DNA of 64,000 nt from Sepioteuthis lessoniana (GCA_963585895.1 OY757911.1:96235686-96299685); one strand, 5' to 3'; shown: positions 46,575 to 58,857, numbered from the stretch's first letter. Translations and numbers: made by a program. The notes: generated by a model from the sequence alone, not told the origin.

Positions 46575-46655
46575 TTTTTAAGGGTTGAGATCTTACCTCT
46601 CTGACAGAGATATGGCCAGCATATTCTAGGCCTAGCGGACTGGACAATGCACCAC
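46575..46655 (+). repeat. end fragment of composite repeat J body
   Basis: AGGGTTGAGATCTTACCTCT and GCATATTCTAGGCCTAGCGG then ACTGGAC parallel the closing part of the J body (GTATTCTACAGCCCTAGCCG). Confidence 0.5.
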
Positions 46656-47204
46656 TGAAATTATCAAACAAAATTCAATAGCTGTTCATACTTACGGCAT
46701 ACAGTGTCACGAATAAGATTCTGTGAATATACCATTGACTGAAAGTGCAAACTTTTGCAGAAGCAGTCAAAGACATTTCTATTAATATAACGCAGTTTAG
46801 CTTCGACCATCCGTGGAATATAACGTATCATATATTCCACCACTAAAAGAATAAAGGATTTCCCCAACATAGCTTTTTGTTTTTGCTTTTGGCTCCCGAC
46901 TTTTTTTACGATTACTTGATGTGCATTTAATTTGTTTTTAACAAGCAGGTTTATATCTACTCATATAAAGGTATTATTCTGTGTATGTGCTTGACTTAAT
47001 ATATATAACTGAATACTGAACGCGAATTCAAGTTTTAAGGGAATGCAACTGACTGACTTGGGATTGTGAGACAAATGCTCTTAAAATACAACGAAGAAAA
47101 TGACGGTTATATATTTACAAATTTACATCAGATGTCGGGTATTTTTGAGAAGTTCATTCCCTGGTGACATCAATAATTGATATCGATATCATATTTATAA
47201 TCAT
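46656..47204. other. AT-rich stretch, nothing recognised
   Basis: No gene or assignable repeat was found. Confidence 0.5.
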
Positions 47205-47445
47205 TTTTTATCATCACTGCCTTCTTCAAACCTATCGATAGGGCTTACAATAGGCTTAAAGTGTCCCCAGTAGAGGGTTGAGACCCCTTCTAAAAAGAGT
47301 GCCCTGAATATGACACTGCATCTGATGGTGAGACACCCGTTCTGGACATCTGAGGAGGGTAATTTAACATTCATCGTCATCCCTCCCCGATACACTCGAG
47401 ACCTGGAGTGGTAATACCTCCCAGGGTCCCATCAATGGGTCAAAT
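47205..47445 (-). repeat. composite repeat J body, reverse strand
   Basis: On the minus strand: CCCATTGATGGGACCCTGGG, GGTATTACCACTCCAGGTCT, CACCATCAGATGCAGTGTCA and TTTTTAGAAGGGGTCTCAAC, in the same order as the body at 34870 and 45372. No minisatellite or stem-loop head is attached. Confidence 0.75.
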
Positions 47446-49442
47446 ATATATGTTTAAAAATCATTTGTATTTGATAGAACTATGGGCAAATAAAAACCTC
47501 TGAAGTAACAAGTTGTCTAAATTTCTGAGACGAAGCTTGACGATTTTTATCATTAAGGAAATAACAATAAAGATTAAGACAATAGTCCGAAAACCCTTAA
47601 TGATAAAAATCTCTTAATAAATAATGCACAAAATATGTACAATGAAATGCAATGCAGATGTACAATGAAAACGATTTTCTAACATCTAAGCATGCAATAT
47701 CCATAAACGTGTGAGCGTATTGTTAAAATCAATCAATCAAATCAGTACTCTTTGGAAGATATCTGTATGAATCAAGTGACAAACATCTTCATGTTTGAAT
47801 TATTCTAAGTTTACTGGAAATCTAATCGTTTTATATTTAATATTTTTTTCTTTGAGGCATACTTGAAGGTATATGGTCAGTCCCAGTGGTTTAACATTTA
47901 TTGGCACTTAGGATTTCCTGATATAAAATGTCTGCATCTGCTTTGTACTCCACTATGCATGAAAAATGTTGAAATAACAATACTAGCATTCTTCTATAAA
48001 TCATTGAGTAAGAAATGCCAGAATTGTTAGTATTTGTATTCTCCAATAAAATAATCTCCCGGAAATCCTAAAATAACAGTACTAGAACTATTCTACAAAA
48101 TTATTGGTCAGAAATGCCAAATTGATAGTTCTTGTAATTTATGAAATTTTTGAGTTGTCTGTTGTCTTTATATATTGGGTTCTGTTTTTTTTTTCAAAAA
48201 AAGCATAGTTTCCATAATGTGATTTTTTTTTTTTATTGGAGCTATGTTATTTTATGCATCAAAGTTTAAGGAAAGAAAATGTGAAATGATCTATATTTTT
48301 AGAGCAGGTTTAAAATATTTCCGCTTCAGCGTGTATCTGTTTTCAATGTAATGTACTTAACTGTATAATATATCATGAGCAAATATATTCGAACGTAAAA
48401 AAATGTAATCCATTTCTATGTGAATTGTTACCAACGCTGAGGAAGGGTTTAAAATTAAAGGTAGTTATTCAACAATGTTTAACAAAAAGAAATTCATCAA
48501 ATTGTAACAGACACTAATTGTTAATATCTTTTTTTAAATAAACATAAATGAAAAGAGATAATTATCTTTGACATGTTAATTAATTTTAATAAAAAGTTCC
48601 ATGAGGTTAGTAGAGGATTTTGTTTTTAAATCTGAATAACACGAAAGGAAATTGTCGATCATGATGTTTTGTTTGAAATAAAGCTGGGTAATTATTTAAC
48701 ATATCCAGAGTGAACAATTTACGAAAAGAAAAATAATTAGGAAAATTTCCTTTGACCTGTTTAAATATTTTGATAAAACAATTCGGTAATTTGATTCTCG
48801 TTATTTTTTATCTTTTAAATTATGTATGTTTTGTTATATTGTGCTCTCAAAAATGGCTTTCGGTTGATTATTTACAGTGGGAGACCCCTTCATGATTAAA
48901 AATAACAATCCATAATGAGTGATAAAAGGCCTGTGTTAAGGCCTTTATTTTTTATAGTTGACAGAAACACACTGTGTTAATGATTTAGTTTGCAGTATTT
49001 ATGCTAAAGAATGATCAACATTGGTGACAAAAATATGTAGTTCTTTGTAAGAATATCTTAGACACAGAATCAACGACGTTTGTTGTTTGCCTGTTTCCCG
49101 CTGATGTGTTCGTCTGACCAATACTTTTTATAAAAATTAAATGATTATAAGAGAAGTTTGTTTAACCTTAAAAATTTATTAAGTCGAACAATCTTCCGTC
49201 TAATTATTATATGTTCATGAATTTAACCTTTTGAGTTTTTTTTCGTTTTATGAAATAATAGATGAAGGTATTACATAGAGATAATCGATAGTAGGCTAGA
49301 TAAAAGTTATTTTAATTTTATGCTTACAGCGTAAGAACACTTTATTTTATTCAAGATCTTTCAATAATTGTTTTGGTTTTGTCTTATTGCTTGCTAATTT
49401 TTTTGCTGATCATTCTGCTTTCATCCTCTCTCTGACTCTCTC
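47446..49442. other. AT-rich stretch with a small tandem duplication
   Basis: About 47955-48060 and 48061-48145 are two diverged tandem units (TAACAATACTAGCATTCTTC against TAACAGTACTAGAACTATTC, then AAATGCCAGAATTG against AAATGCCAAATTG). No gene was found. Confidence 0.6.
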
Positions 49443-49446
49443 TATT

Positions 49447-49489
<43 letters not shown>
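49443..49489. repeat. (CT)n-(TA)n microsatellite
   Basis: CT units pass directly into TA units. Confidence 0.93.
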
Positions 49490-50032
49490 GATGTTTCCAC
49501 TGTTTTGCACAATGCTAATAAAATGTCTGAGGCTAACTCCATTCTTTTTAACTTGTTCAGATTAATTCTATGAATTGCTTGGGGAACATTGAAAACATTA
49601 CTTTTTGGTCAAATTTATGATTGATGATGAAAATTTACATTGTATCAAAATAATTTTTATCAAAAACAGTATTTTTTTCTATGGTAATATAATCTTCTGG
49701 ATAGGTGTAGCTCTTCTTACAGTTTAACTGGTGACCAATTTCACGTGTATATAACGTTAATCATATATCATAACTGATATCGTGTGTCTGTCCACTTCTA
49801 GAGATAATTGCCAGGAATAAGTTACCGCCGACTTGCGACCTTATCAACTTTAAAGCGCTTGTTTCAGTGACATTAATGAAGTTAAGTACCAATTAGTCGG
49901 TTTAGTGCCTTAATGGGTGATCTCTCACTAATAGATGACATTGCCAGACAAAGCAAAGCTTATTAAAATAAAATGGCGGGCTACAGACTATTGCTATTTA
50001 CTTGTACCTGGGATATATATATCGTAGAATTA
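49490..50032. other. AT-rich stretch, nothing recognised
   Basis: No gene or assignable repeat was found. Confidence 0.5.
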
Positions 50033-50215
50033 CTATGACAAGAAAATCCGGCACACACCTACACGTGACATACGGAGCATTGAACAGCTCTTTTGACCTT
50101 ATTAGGTCTCATTAGCAGTGCACACTGTGATCTCCATCACTGGAGATCGAACCAACAACCACAGTATGCAGAAGTTGAAACTTTACCACTGGGCCACCGG
50201 TTCATACCACATATG
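50033..50215 (-). mobile_element. tRNA-derived SINE, family 5
   Basis: On the minus strand: ACCGGTGGCCCAGTGGTAAA (A-box region) and GTTGGTTCGATCTCCAGTGA (B box), then a short body with GTGCACTGCTAATGAGACCT and a CAATGCTCCGTATGTCACGT end. Only one copy is seen here. Confidence 0.68.
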
Positions 50216-50559
50216 AGCGATGGCGAATCAACAAGTCATGGTAAATTGCGCGACCAAATTGACTAATGTTTCTTGAAGGTACGTATTCCCTACAGAGGAC
50301 ACGGCCACACCCGGGGCTACGTCTTCCCAAGTCGGAGATACGAGTCGTCATAACATAAGCCTCATGGGCAGTATATATATATATATATATATGGAAACAA
50401 AAAAATGCAGTAAAAGATATATGTACGGTTTAATCAAATACGACTCAACGAAAAAATCCTGCCCAAAATAAACATATTTTAAATTGCACGATCCTGCAGC
50501 TTACCAATATAATAGCAATATAATCTCGTGAAGAGACAAATAACATTCTATAAGGATAA

Positions 50560-52249
50560 TATCAGCACGCTAAATATTGAAACAAAACAAAATATGTAAA
50601 AAAAATATTGAAAGCTCCATGGCACCTGGCCAACTTCACGAATTAGTTTACAGACTTTCTGTAATGATTAACAACACAAACTTACCTTCCAGAAAACACT
50701 TAATAACCTCTATAAAGACCAACAACAACTTCCGAGCACTATCGATATATATATCAACCTCTCGGACTTTTACATAACTACAAGACTTTCTCAATTGAAG
50801 GCCCAACAGCCATTTATTTCAAGGATATGCTAGCCTTAAGAAAACAGAGAAAATGAAAGTCTACACAAGAACACTTTAAAACACCGAGTTAGATTGGTAA
50901 TTACATACCTACCTGAATTCTTAAATTAAAAATAAACAAATTGATAACTAATAATAATGCCAATGGTGATAACTAAAAGCTATCCAAAATAATCGGTGAC
51001 TCTAAATCCGGCTATTTATACGGAACTGTCAAAATACATAGACCTAATAATCCTCTGCACCCAACTATATCACAAGTACTTACACCTATATATGAACTCA
51101 CAAAACGAATAAATCAAATTATTACACCTTATTTACACCATAGCATTAAACAACACAAGAATTAATTCAAATCCTACGTACATTGAAACATAATTATGGA
51201 ATATTAGCTTCACTCGATGTTAGAAATGTGTTTCTTAATGTAGCAGTCAAAGAAAGCATTAATATCATTATAAATAATATCTATAACAACCTATCCATCC
51301 ATCTCTTAAAATAAACCCTTAACATACTTCGTAAAATACTCTTATCATACACTACAGAAGTTTCATTTTACGATCACTTGGGTAACATCTACATAAAAAA
51401 GATGGTCTATGTATAGGATCAGTAATTACTGATATTCAGTAATTTCTATATGTCTGATATCGAAAATAAAAAAAATTCAACAACATTAAAAAATCTTCTC
51501 TATATCTAAGATATGTTGACTTATTCTCACTAATGATACAAATGAAATTAGATAGATAAAAGACAACTTGCAAAAAACTCCGTTCTCAGTTTTACCCGCG
51601 AATTAAATAAAAAAACATTAAAATCTCATTTTAAATGTTCTGAATAATATTAATGATAATAATAAGTTCTCTACCTCTTCTTAAAAAAACACTCCTGTAT
51701 CCTCAACTTTAGAAGTGAATGCCCATTCCGATATATATAAAAAATGCAATCATTGATAACCTAATATACCGTGCTAAATCAATGTCCTCCTCGAAAATAT
51801 TTCCTAAAGAATTAAAAAAAAAAAAAAAAAAAAACTCTCATCAAAAAGTGGTTCCTTAACTATATTGTCGATGACCAAATTAAACGTGAAATAAAAAATT
51901 TAAAACAATAAAATAAATACTGCAATATTCGACGTAATTAACTAACAAGTATTAATCCAATATTTTACAGCATCCAAATGCACTACAATTATAAATTAGA
52001 TGAAAATATTTTTAAAACGTTGATTCAAAAAATATACCCCCCAATGATCCTAGTAAAATATAATTGATCATATACTATAAAAAATTAAAACCTCTAACTT
52101 TGTTATTAATAAACACCCCTCTCTCGATTGGAGTTTTGCCAAAAAACAAACCTTATATATGAATTTAAATGTTTATTAGGAAATTTTGTCAGTGAGAACA
52201 AAAATATATACGTTGGTTTATCTTCAACTACTTTGTCGAGTCGAATGTA
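50560..52249 (+). mobile_element. Penelope-like retroelement, decayed, 5' side of nested insertion
   Basis: Reading through many stops and frameshifts, the reverse transcriptase of a Penelope-like element can be followed. SGYLYGTVKIHRPNNPLHPT lies near 51008-51070. Motif A, GILASLDVRNVFLNVAV, is near 51195-51250. SNFYMSDIE is near 51440, and a degraded YVDD position (YVDLFSL) is near 51510. The GIY-YIG nuclease start NLIYEFKC followed by NIYVGLSSTTLSSRM is at 52148-52249. These motifs and their order are specific to Penelope-like elements. The element is cut at 52249 by the mariner. The 5' limit is approximate. Confidence 0.85.
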
Positions 52250-52320
52250 CGAGGAGCATACGATATGTTTCCAGACTTTTTTCGTATTGCCAATTTTATT
52301 GATAGTACACACATTAAACT

Positions 52321-52566
52321 CTAGTCCTCTTCGATATAATCTCCTCTGGCTGCAATGCACTTTTTGTACCGTTCCAACAACTTCTGGAAGGCCGCATGGA
52401 AGTCCTCTAGAAAGAGCGTATCAATGACCTTCGTCACAGCATCTTTCATCTCCTCAATTGTCTCATAACGACAGCCTCTGAGCTTAGGGAATAACCAAAA
52501 GTCACTGGGAGCAAGGTCTGGACTATAGGGAGGGTGAGGAACTGTCTTGTTGCCCATCTTGTTCAA
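52321..52566 (-). pseudogene. mariner transposase, C-terminal remnant
   Basis: 81 codons open from MNKMGNKTVPHPPYSPDLAP to the terminator near the left TIR. The SPDLAPSD part carries the last catalytic aspartate of the mariner DD34D triad; the two earlier aspartates lie in the deleted region. RGCRYETIEEMKDAVTKV and FQKLLERYKKCIAARGDY are the usual C-terminal helices. Confidence 0.88.
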
Positions 52567-52699
52567 ATAGTGTGTGACAAGGATGGCGTTGTTGACTGGT
52601 GTATTGTCCAGGTGGAAATGCCACTGACCCGATTTGAAGAGTGCTGGCCTCTTCCGACTGAATCTCTTCCTGAACTCCCTTAAAATCTCAACATAGTTA

Positions 52700-52718
52700 C
52701 CCTAACCCTAACCCTTTG
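52700..52718 (-). repeat. telomere-like filler at mariner deletion junction
   Basis: On the transposase strand GGGTTAGGGTTAGGG joins GGCCAAA to TAACTATGTTGAG. The first side matches the end of the N-terminal block, the other the start of the catalytic block, so the repeat marks the join exactly. The copy at 12320 has the same filler. Confidence 0.82.
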
Positions 52719-53152
52719 GCCAATCAACTGTGGTGTATTGACTTCCTTACTCCTCCCACACCTGGCATCATCCGTCACAGACTCCCTGCCTTCTTTGGAT
52801 CTCTTATGCCACTCAAAAACTGAATTCTCGATTCATGTAAGATGCTCCAAAAGCAGTCTGAAGCATTCTATACGTTTCTGTGGCACTTTTTCCAAGTTTA
52901 AAACATAATTGTAGTGCATATCATTCATCTAAAGTATCAGATTGCATTTTTTAAAAACACCAGCTGTGACAATCAGGCTTTAGTTGGGTGTATTCCAATT
53001 CATGCAGTGGCAGTTGATTTGAACCTGAAATCATAAAAATTCGTCAGTCATCTCATGACATGTACAGAAATAACATAGTTAATTTTCAAGTGTCTACAAC
53101 AATTTTAAATACCCATACGAAAAAAGGCTGGAAACTTATCATATGCACCTCG

Positions 53153-53275
53153 TATATTTCCGACATCAGCTCAATATCCAAACATTTAAACGTTGACCCA
53201 AGATGGGTCCAAATACTTGGAAACCAATTATTTACGGAAGGTTTATTGGCCAATTCCGGCCAGATATTATAACAT
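53153..53275 (+). mobile_element. Penelope-like element, 3' side of nested insertion
   Basis: After the mariner the reading continues as DISSISKHLNVDP with one base of shift. This fits the segment expected downstream of the TLSSRM motif in the GIY-YIG domain. The remaining ~80 bp fade out. Together with 50560-52249 this shows that the mariner entered an already existing Penelope-like copy. Confidence 0.65.
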
Positions 53276-53368
53276 CCATATGATGACTTGAAAATATTAA
53301 AAAAGAATATGTTGACAAAAGATATCTATACTGTTAAGTCAAATATGTTCAACGTAGAAATGGTAACC

Positions 53369-53388
53369 ACACACACACACACACACAT

Positions 53389-53446
<58 letters not shown>

Positions 53447-53513
53447 TACTATTATTATTATTTACATGTTGGCTTAGGCTACCTAAACATTAGTATAACG
53501 ATGCTAATTGCTG

Positions 53514-53570
<57 letters not shown>
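53369..53570. repeat. (CA)n, (TA)n and second (TA)n tracts
   Basis: CA-rich 53369-53400, TA 53401-53439, then after 75 bp another TA tract at 53515-53570. Confidence 0.95.
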
Positions 53571-53571
<1 letters not shown>

Positions 53572-54460
53572 TAGCAGTACTATAATGACGTTAAATTTGT
53601 CAAAAACAACATACTTATGAACAAAATATGTTCACTGTCAAAGCAATGATAGTGTAGATCTTCTTTTACTTTAAGAAAGAACATATTGTCGACCTAGAGA
53701 CACCGTCGATTGCATATTCATGGCAAAAGCACTCATTGCTACGGAGAATGTTGACATCCTCTGGTGGAAGATGCTAACACCTTTTGAGCCAAGAAGGCGC
53801 CAAATAGGGAATAAACACCAATCACAGGAAGTGCAGAGGTTTAAGAGGCAACGTGTGATATGATTTCGGAAAACATGGACAAATGATGAAAATGTTCCCC
53901 TAGGATGCTATTCTGGTAGTCGACGCCAGAACATCCCACTCTGCCACATTCTCCTTTTCTCTCTCTGTCTCTGTCTGTCTCTCTCTCTATCAGGTAAATG
54001 ATAGGCATATAATATACGTTCTATAGCAATTTAGTCAGAAATGTTATAAGGCTTCATTTATCTTTCAATTGTTTTAATTTTCCACTGTTATAGTTTTGTA
54101 ATATACTCTTAGAAATGTGCCAAAATCAAAACATTAATCAATGGTTAAACTGCTTTCGAGAAAATGTAAAAGTCATAGATGTTTTAAGAATAAAGTTAAT
54201 GTTTTAAAGCTTAATCTCACCGTCAATACTTCCAACTGGCCACTTTCTTTAGCATCAAAGCAATATACACATTGCCATTATTGTGTTATATTTTTAAAAT
54301 ATAAATAAATTCAAATATATATTCATATTTTAACAGGAATGAAAAGTAGATTGATTAAAAACGCACATCGTTCTTAAAAATTTGTATTTCATAATTATTT
54401 CCTGATCAAAGAGTATACAACTGTGTATTTGAAAGCTATATGCATACTCATACACACCAA

Positions 54461-54465
<5 letters not shown>
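53571..54465. other. unassigned stretch
   Basis: No gene or assignable repeat was found. A patch at 53690-53960 is GC-richer (GAAGGCGCCAAATAGGGAAT) but unassigned. Confidence 0.5.
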
Positions 54466-54544
<79 letters not shown>

Positions 54545-54608
54545 CACACACACACAGAAACACATATATATATATATATAGATATTCATGTTTTATGCGT
54601 GTTCGCAC

Positions 54609-54641
<33 letters not shown>
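54466..54641. repeat. (CA)n, short (TA)n and (TG)n cluster
   Basis: A 75-bp CA tract to 54540 with CAGAAA interruptions after it, TA at about 54564-54580, and TG at 54613-54641. The CA and TG arms are complementary and face each other. Confidence 0.95.
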
Positions 54642-54644
<3 letters not shown>

Positions 54645-55993
54645 TGGAGTTTTGCCATCGTCATTATTAATAATTGTCGAAAAAATAGTTGACCGAGTTT
54701 TGTCAAAAAAAATGTTGACGCCAATAAGCAGTATTTTCAATATATAAAGTTATTCTTACCTAAACACGAAATATACCAGACTTAATTTATATTTTTGCAA
54801 TACCTTCTTGTTAACAAGCTGCTTTATTAGATCAGTTATAAGTGAGAAAATCAAAGACTGATTGACGTGCCATTAATCAATCAATTAACTCTACTCTCTG
54901 TGAGTTCTACTCTGCGTTTTCTGGGGATCAAGTGTATTTTTTGCTTTATTACAAACTCCTGTAAATTTAAAATGGTCTTCTCAAATCAACATCAATAAAC
55001 ATTAGACTGATGCTTTGAAAAAGAAGAATTACTTTACCAGTCAATGAATTCAATGGGTTATTTTCTGCTTGCTAATGTCCTACCCCATATTGTAAATGCT
55101 ATGCAGCAAATGGTTATTGAACTGGAATTAGAAGTACTTTCTTGTATGGTATATTTCTTTGTTTCAGTTTTCTTTTGGCACTTATTCCGACATCCGTAAG
55201 GACCAATGCCTGGTCAATAGTTATATTATATATTAGGTATTTCCTCAAATAATATATTGAAAAAACTAGCTAATAACAAGGTATATTCCTGAGTTTAGCC
55301 AAATGGTGAACATGCAGAGAAAGAAATAAAATTTAAATTGTGCTACGGGTTTATGAGTTCGTTAAAACATTCTGCAGGTTTTGATTGATTGATTTTCACT
55401 TTTCTTTCAAACTGTCTAGGGTTATAACATGCCTAAACGTTAGAGAATTCTTGATATGGAAAAAAATGATTTTCTACAATTTCACCAAGAATCAATGAAT
55501 ATTTTTGCCTATCGGTGTATTTATAAATTTCATGAAGAAATTGGGTCCTGTAAGCAGTACAATGCACAACTATAAATGAACGGCTACTCACCGCCCATCT
55601 TACAATCTATCTAAATAAGACGAAAAACATGCTGGTCAATGCTTGTGTAGTAAGGACCATCTCTTTAGCAGCGTTCTCATGGACTCCTACTCATGTATTC
55701 GCCAGTCTTGGCTAACCGGTAACCACTTACACCGAACAGATATGTTGAGACAATGGATGCAGTCTAAATCATCCGCCAGGAGAAATGAACAGTTGTGACG
55801 AATGGCGAGAGGGAATCAGGGATTTCCACACAATCAGCACAGATGATAAATATGGAAATTGGAGAAGAGCAAATAAAGAAACCTCTTACAGGAAAATATA
55901 ACTCGATTCTTTTATAACGGATAATAATTGAATTATAGACAGATTAAGTCCATTACTTAAGTTTCCATAATTTTCCATACTCTTCAGAAGTGT
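54642..55993. other. AT-rich stretch, nothing recognised
   Basis: No gene or assignable repeat was found. Confidence 0.5.
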
Positions 55994-56021
55994 ATCTATC
56001 TCTCTATCTCTCTATCTATCT

Positions 56022-56056
<35 letters not shown>
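55994..56056. repeat. (CTAT)n/(CT)n and (TA)n
   Basis: An imperfect tetranucleotide part followed by TA from about 56025. Confidence 0.92.
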
Positions 56057-56060
<4 letters not shown>

Positions 56061-56682
56061 ACAATTTGATGGAGACTCAAACACAGTTAAGTCGTCATTA
56101 TAAATTTATTTCGACGGAGAATATTATTATACTCTCCGTCTCGTCAGATGACTATTTACATGCTTCTCACTAGTCGCAGTGTAGCAATTCTTTTTTGTTG
56201 GTTCAAGGAGAGAAAAAGGTAAATATTTCAAAATGAATTGTTCAACAAAAAGACTTTTATCAATTTTAAAAAGTTATATTTAGTTCTTACGTACCATGTT
56301 TCCATCGTGTTGCTTTCTTCAGAGAACACTTAAGATTTTTCATGTGTGCAATCGGTTTATATAGAGGTCACTATTTCGTGGTATATTCCTAGTAGGTGTT
56401 GGCTCCTACTTTCTCTTCCTTCTTTTTTTCATTTTCCTAGAGTGTATCTCCTGTTTTCCCTTTGTGAACATTTTTTATTTCTCCATTTAGTCTTTGATAT
56501 TTGATAAACTCTATTTTTTTTGTTGTTTTGTTGATCATTGTGTGTTTTGTTGATCATTGTGTGTCTGGTTAGTTGATATGCTATAGAGTTTATTCGTCTT
56601 TCTTTTTGTTTTTTGCTGTTAAAGTGGTTTAGAACTCACCTAACAGCTATATTTTTCTTTTTTCCCCGTGTGAGGGTATTTG
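56057..56682. other. unassigned stretch
   Basis: A small perfect inverted repeat GACGGAGA/TCTCCGTC encloses a 12-base loop at about 56113-56140. A direct repeat of TTTTGTTGATCATTGTGTG is at about 56526-56566. No gene was found. Confidence 0.55.

Positions 56683-56759
<77 letters not shown>
56683..56759. repeat. (CT)n, about 77 bp
   Basis: A pure polypyrimidine tract immediately upstream of an RTE-like copy. Frames through it read poly-Ser/Leu and are artefacts. Confidence 0.97.
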
Positions 56760-56763
<4 letters not shown>

Positions 56764-56810
56764 GTTTGTGTGTGTTGTTCATATTTTATTCATTGTGGGC
56801 ATGACATTTC

Positions 56811-57755
56811 TGGTGGTGTTAACACAATAGTAAAAGTCAGTTCCCCAGATGGAGACACAGAATACTTCGACATTGTAGCAAGTGTATTGCAAGGAGACAC
56901 ATTAGCCCCATACCTCTTTAACATCTGTCAAGACTATGTGTTTAGAACATCTATAAATAAAAAGAAAGAAAACGGTTTCAACCTAACAAAGGATAGAAGC
57001 AGAAGATACATCGTACAAACAATTATCGACGCCGACTTCGCCCATGACATAACCCTTCTGGCAAATGCACCGGCAGAAGCCATAGCCATGCTATATAGTC
57101 TGGAACGAGCAGCTGCAGGCTTAGGCCTCCATGGAAATGCTCACAAGACGGAATATATGTGCCTGAATCAAAGAATCGACATCTCCACACTAAATGGTAG
57201 CTCTATGAAACTAGTGGACAAGTTCCCCTACCTTGGAAGCAGTGTCTCATCAACCGTGACAGACATCAACACGTGACTAGCAAAGGTATGGGCAGCTATC
57301 GATAGACTATGAGTCTTATGGAAATCAGACCTGAAGAATAAAATAAAACGCAGTCAATGGATGCTCTAGATGGACGCTAACTAAACGTATGGAGAAAAAA
57401 GCTTGACGGCAACTACACAAAAATGTTGCTAGCAATATTGAACAAGTCAAGGAGGCAGCACCCCACAAAGCAGCAGGTTTACGACCACCTACCACTCATC
57501 ACGAAAACTAAGTTAGACGAACCAGACATGCGGGACAGTGCTGGAGAAGTAGGGACAAGCTCATAAGTGATGTACTCCTGTGTACCCCTTTATATAGACA
57601 AGTAAAGGCAGGACGACCAGCTAGAACATACATAAAGCAGCTCTCTGCCGATACGGGATGTAACCTAAAGATCTGCCGGAAGCAATGGACGATAAGGCGG
57701 AGTGGCGATTTAGGGTCATCAATATCCATGCTGATTGCACAACCTGATGATGATG
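56811..57755 (+). mobile_element. RTE-like non-LTR retrotransposon fragment, copy I
   Basis: Open to 57273, encoding SSPDGDTEYFDIVASVLQGD, LAPYLFNICQDYVFRTSI, a changed active-site segment DADFAHDITLLAN (YADD has become FAHD, removing one catalytic Asp) at about 57030-57065, then KTEYMCLNQ and YLGSSVSST. A TGA at 57274 replaces the Arg codon before LAKAW. A deletion of about 45 bp lies near 57355. The rest follows in broken frames to a (GATGAT)n tail at 57739-57751. It covers the region deleted in copy G. Confidence 0.88.
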
Positions 57756-58730
57756 ATAATATAAAGTTTATTAATCTTTTAAAAAATCATATATATTTAG
57801 TAAGAATATTTTACTGAACATAGACCTAATATATTGGGAAATAAAAGAAAAACGTTGCCAGGAAGACAACTATCTTTCTTTATTTTTCAATTCAAATACT
57901 AAATTAAAGCATTCAATTATATCCTTTATAAATGAAATAGCATGCAATTATCTATGGTTGGTAAAATATCCATGAGGGTTGGAAATGTATAATTGAATCA
58001 TATAATATCATGGAAAATATTGTGTCTGAAATGATGAAATGAGGCTTAGTTTCAAAACATTTCAGCTTTTATTAAGCAAGTACAGGTAATTTTACACCAA
58101 ATCTATTCTTAGTTGATTTTCGGTATTTTTAGTAAATTAAAAAGAAAAAAATTCACAAATGTTCTAATACAGATTTTTATTAGCTTTTTCGTTTGTTTAT
58201 GACAACGGACGGGTTACATTTTTTTTTTGTCATTTTTTTGCAGTGCGAACTAAAGTTTATATCAATATCTGCTTAATCTTCTTTCACATGGCATAGAAAT
58301 GATAATGTTGAAAATAGATTTTACACAAGCTTAGGTATTTATACAGGTAGATAAATTACTGTGAATGTATATAGAAGCACTCTTGATATCACGTTTTTAA
58401 ACGTGTAGGAAAATGTATTCATCTACTTTAAAGTTCACATAAAGCATAAAGAAAGATGATATATTAGAAACCTTTTGGGCAGGCCATATCTTGAAGAAGA
58501 AACTTACATATTGCCCGATCTGAAATAAGCTCCAAGTAATTGGAAAGGAACATCGTTGGGGAGTTAAGAAGTTGACGAAGCGGAATATATCACCTAGTGA
58601 AGCATGCGGATAAATCAGGTGGAATAAAAATTCCAGCTTGTTTCTTTGCATAGAGAAGTGAATGCTGGACCATTCTCGTCTTACGCTTTATATATTAGTG
58701 ACCGTTTTTTTCGATTACTATCTTTTGCCC
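57756..58730. other. AT-rich stretch, nothing recognised
   Basis: No gene or assignable repeat was found. Confidence 0.5.
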
Positions 58731-58809
58731 TTTTGTCTGTCTGTCTGTCTGTTTCACTGTCTCATTTCCTCTCTCTATCTGTCACCCTCTCCCTCTCTCT
58801 CTCGTTCTC

Positions 58810-58857
<48 letters not shown>

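Larger units (their letters stand above)
52250..53152 (-). mobile_element. mariner element, internally deleted, complete with both TIRs and TA duplication
   Basis: 903 bp between TA dinucleotides at 52248-52249 and 53153-53154. The left TIR starts CGAGGAGCATACGATATGTT and the complement of the right end starts CGAGGTGCATATGATAAGTT; similarity continues for about 35-40 bp (TTTCCAG, TTTTTTCGTAT). The minus strand encodes the transposase in two blocks. One is an N-terminal helix-turn-helix region with an EWHKR-type start near 52815. The other is the C-terminal catalytic block with PPYSPDLAPSDFWLFPKL near 52540-52490. The centre, with the first two catalytic acids, is missing. Without those residues it could only move with transposase supplied by another copy. 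Confidence 0.95.

Noticed and set aside
48925-48955. GC-rich hairpin AAAGGCC/GGCCTTT followed by T run, resembling a bacterial terminator
   Set aside because: The context is a eukaryotic genome with no gene nearby; a short chance palindrome is sufficient.
54330-54740. 136-codon minus-strand frame rich in Cys-Val and His-Thr
   Set aside because: It reads straight through CA/TG microsatellites and has no coding signature outside them.
56680-57276. 198-codon frame taken as an intact gene
   Set aside because: Its start is a (CT)n tract and the remainder is a reverse transcriptase fragment with a changed active site and no start codon of its own.
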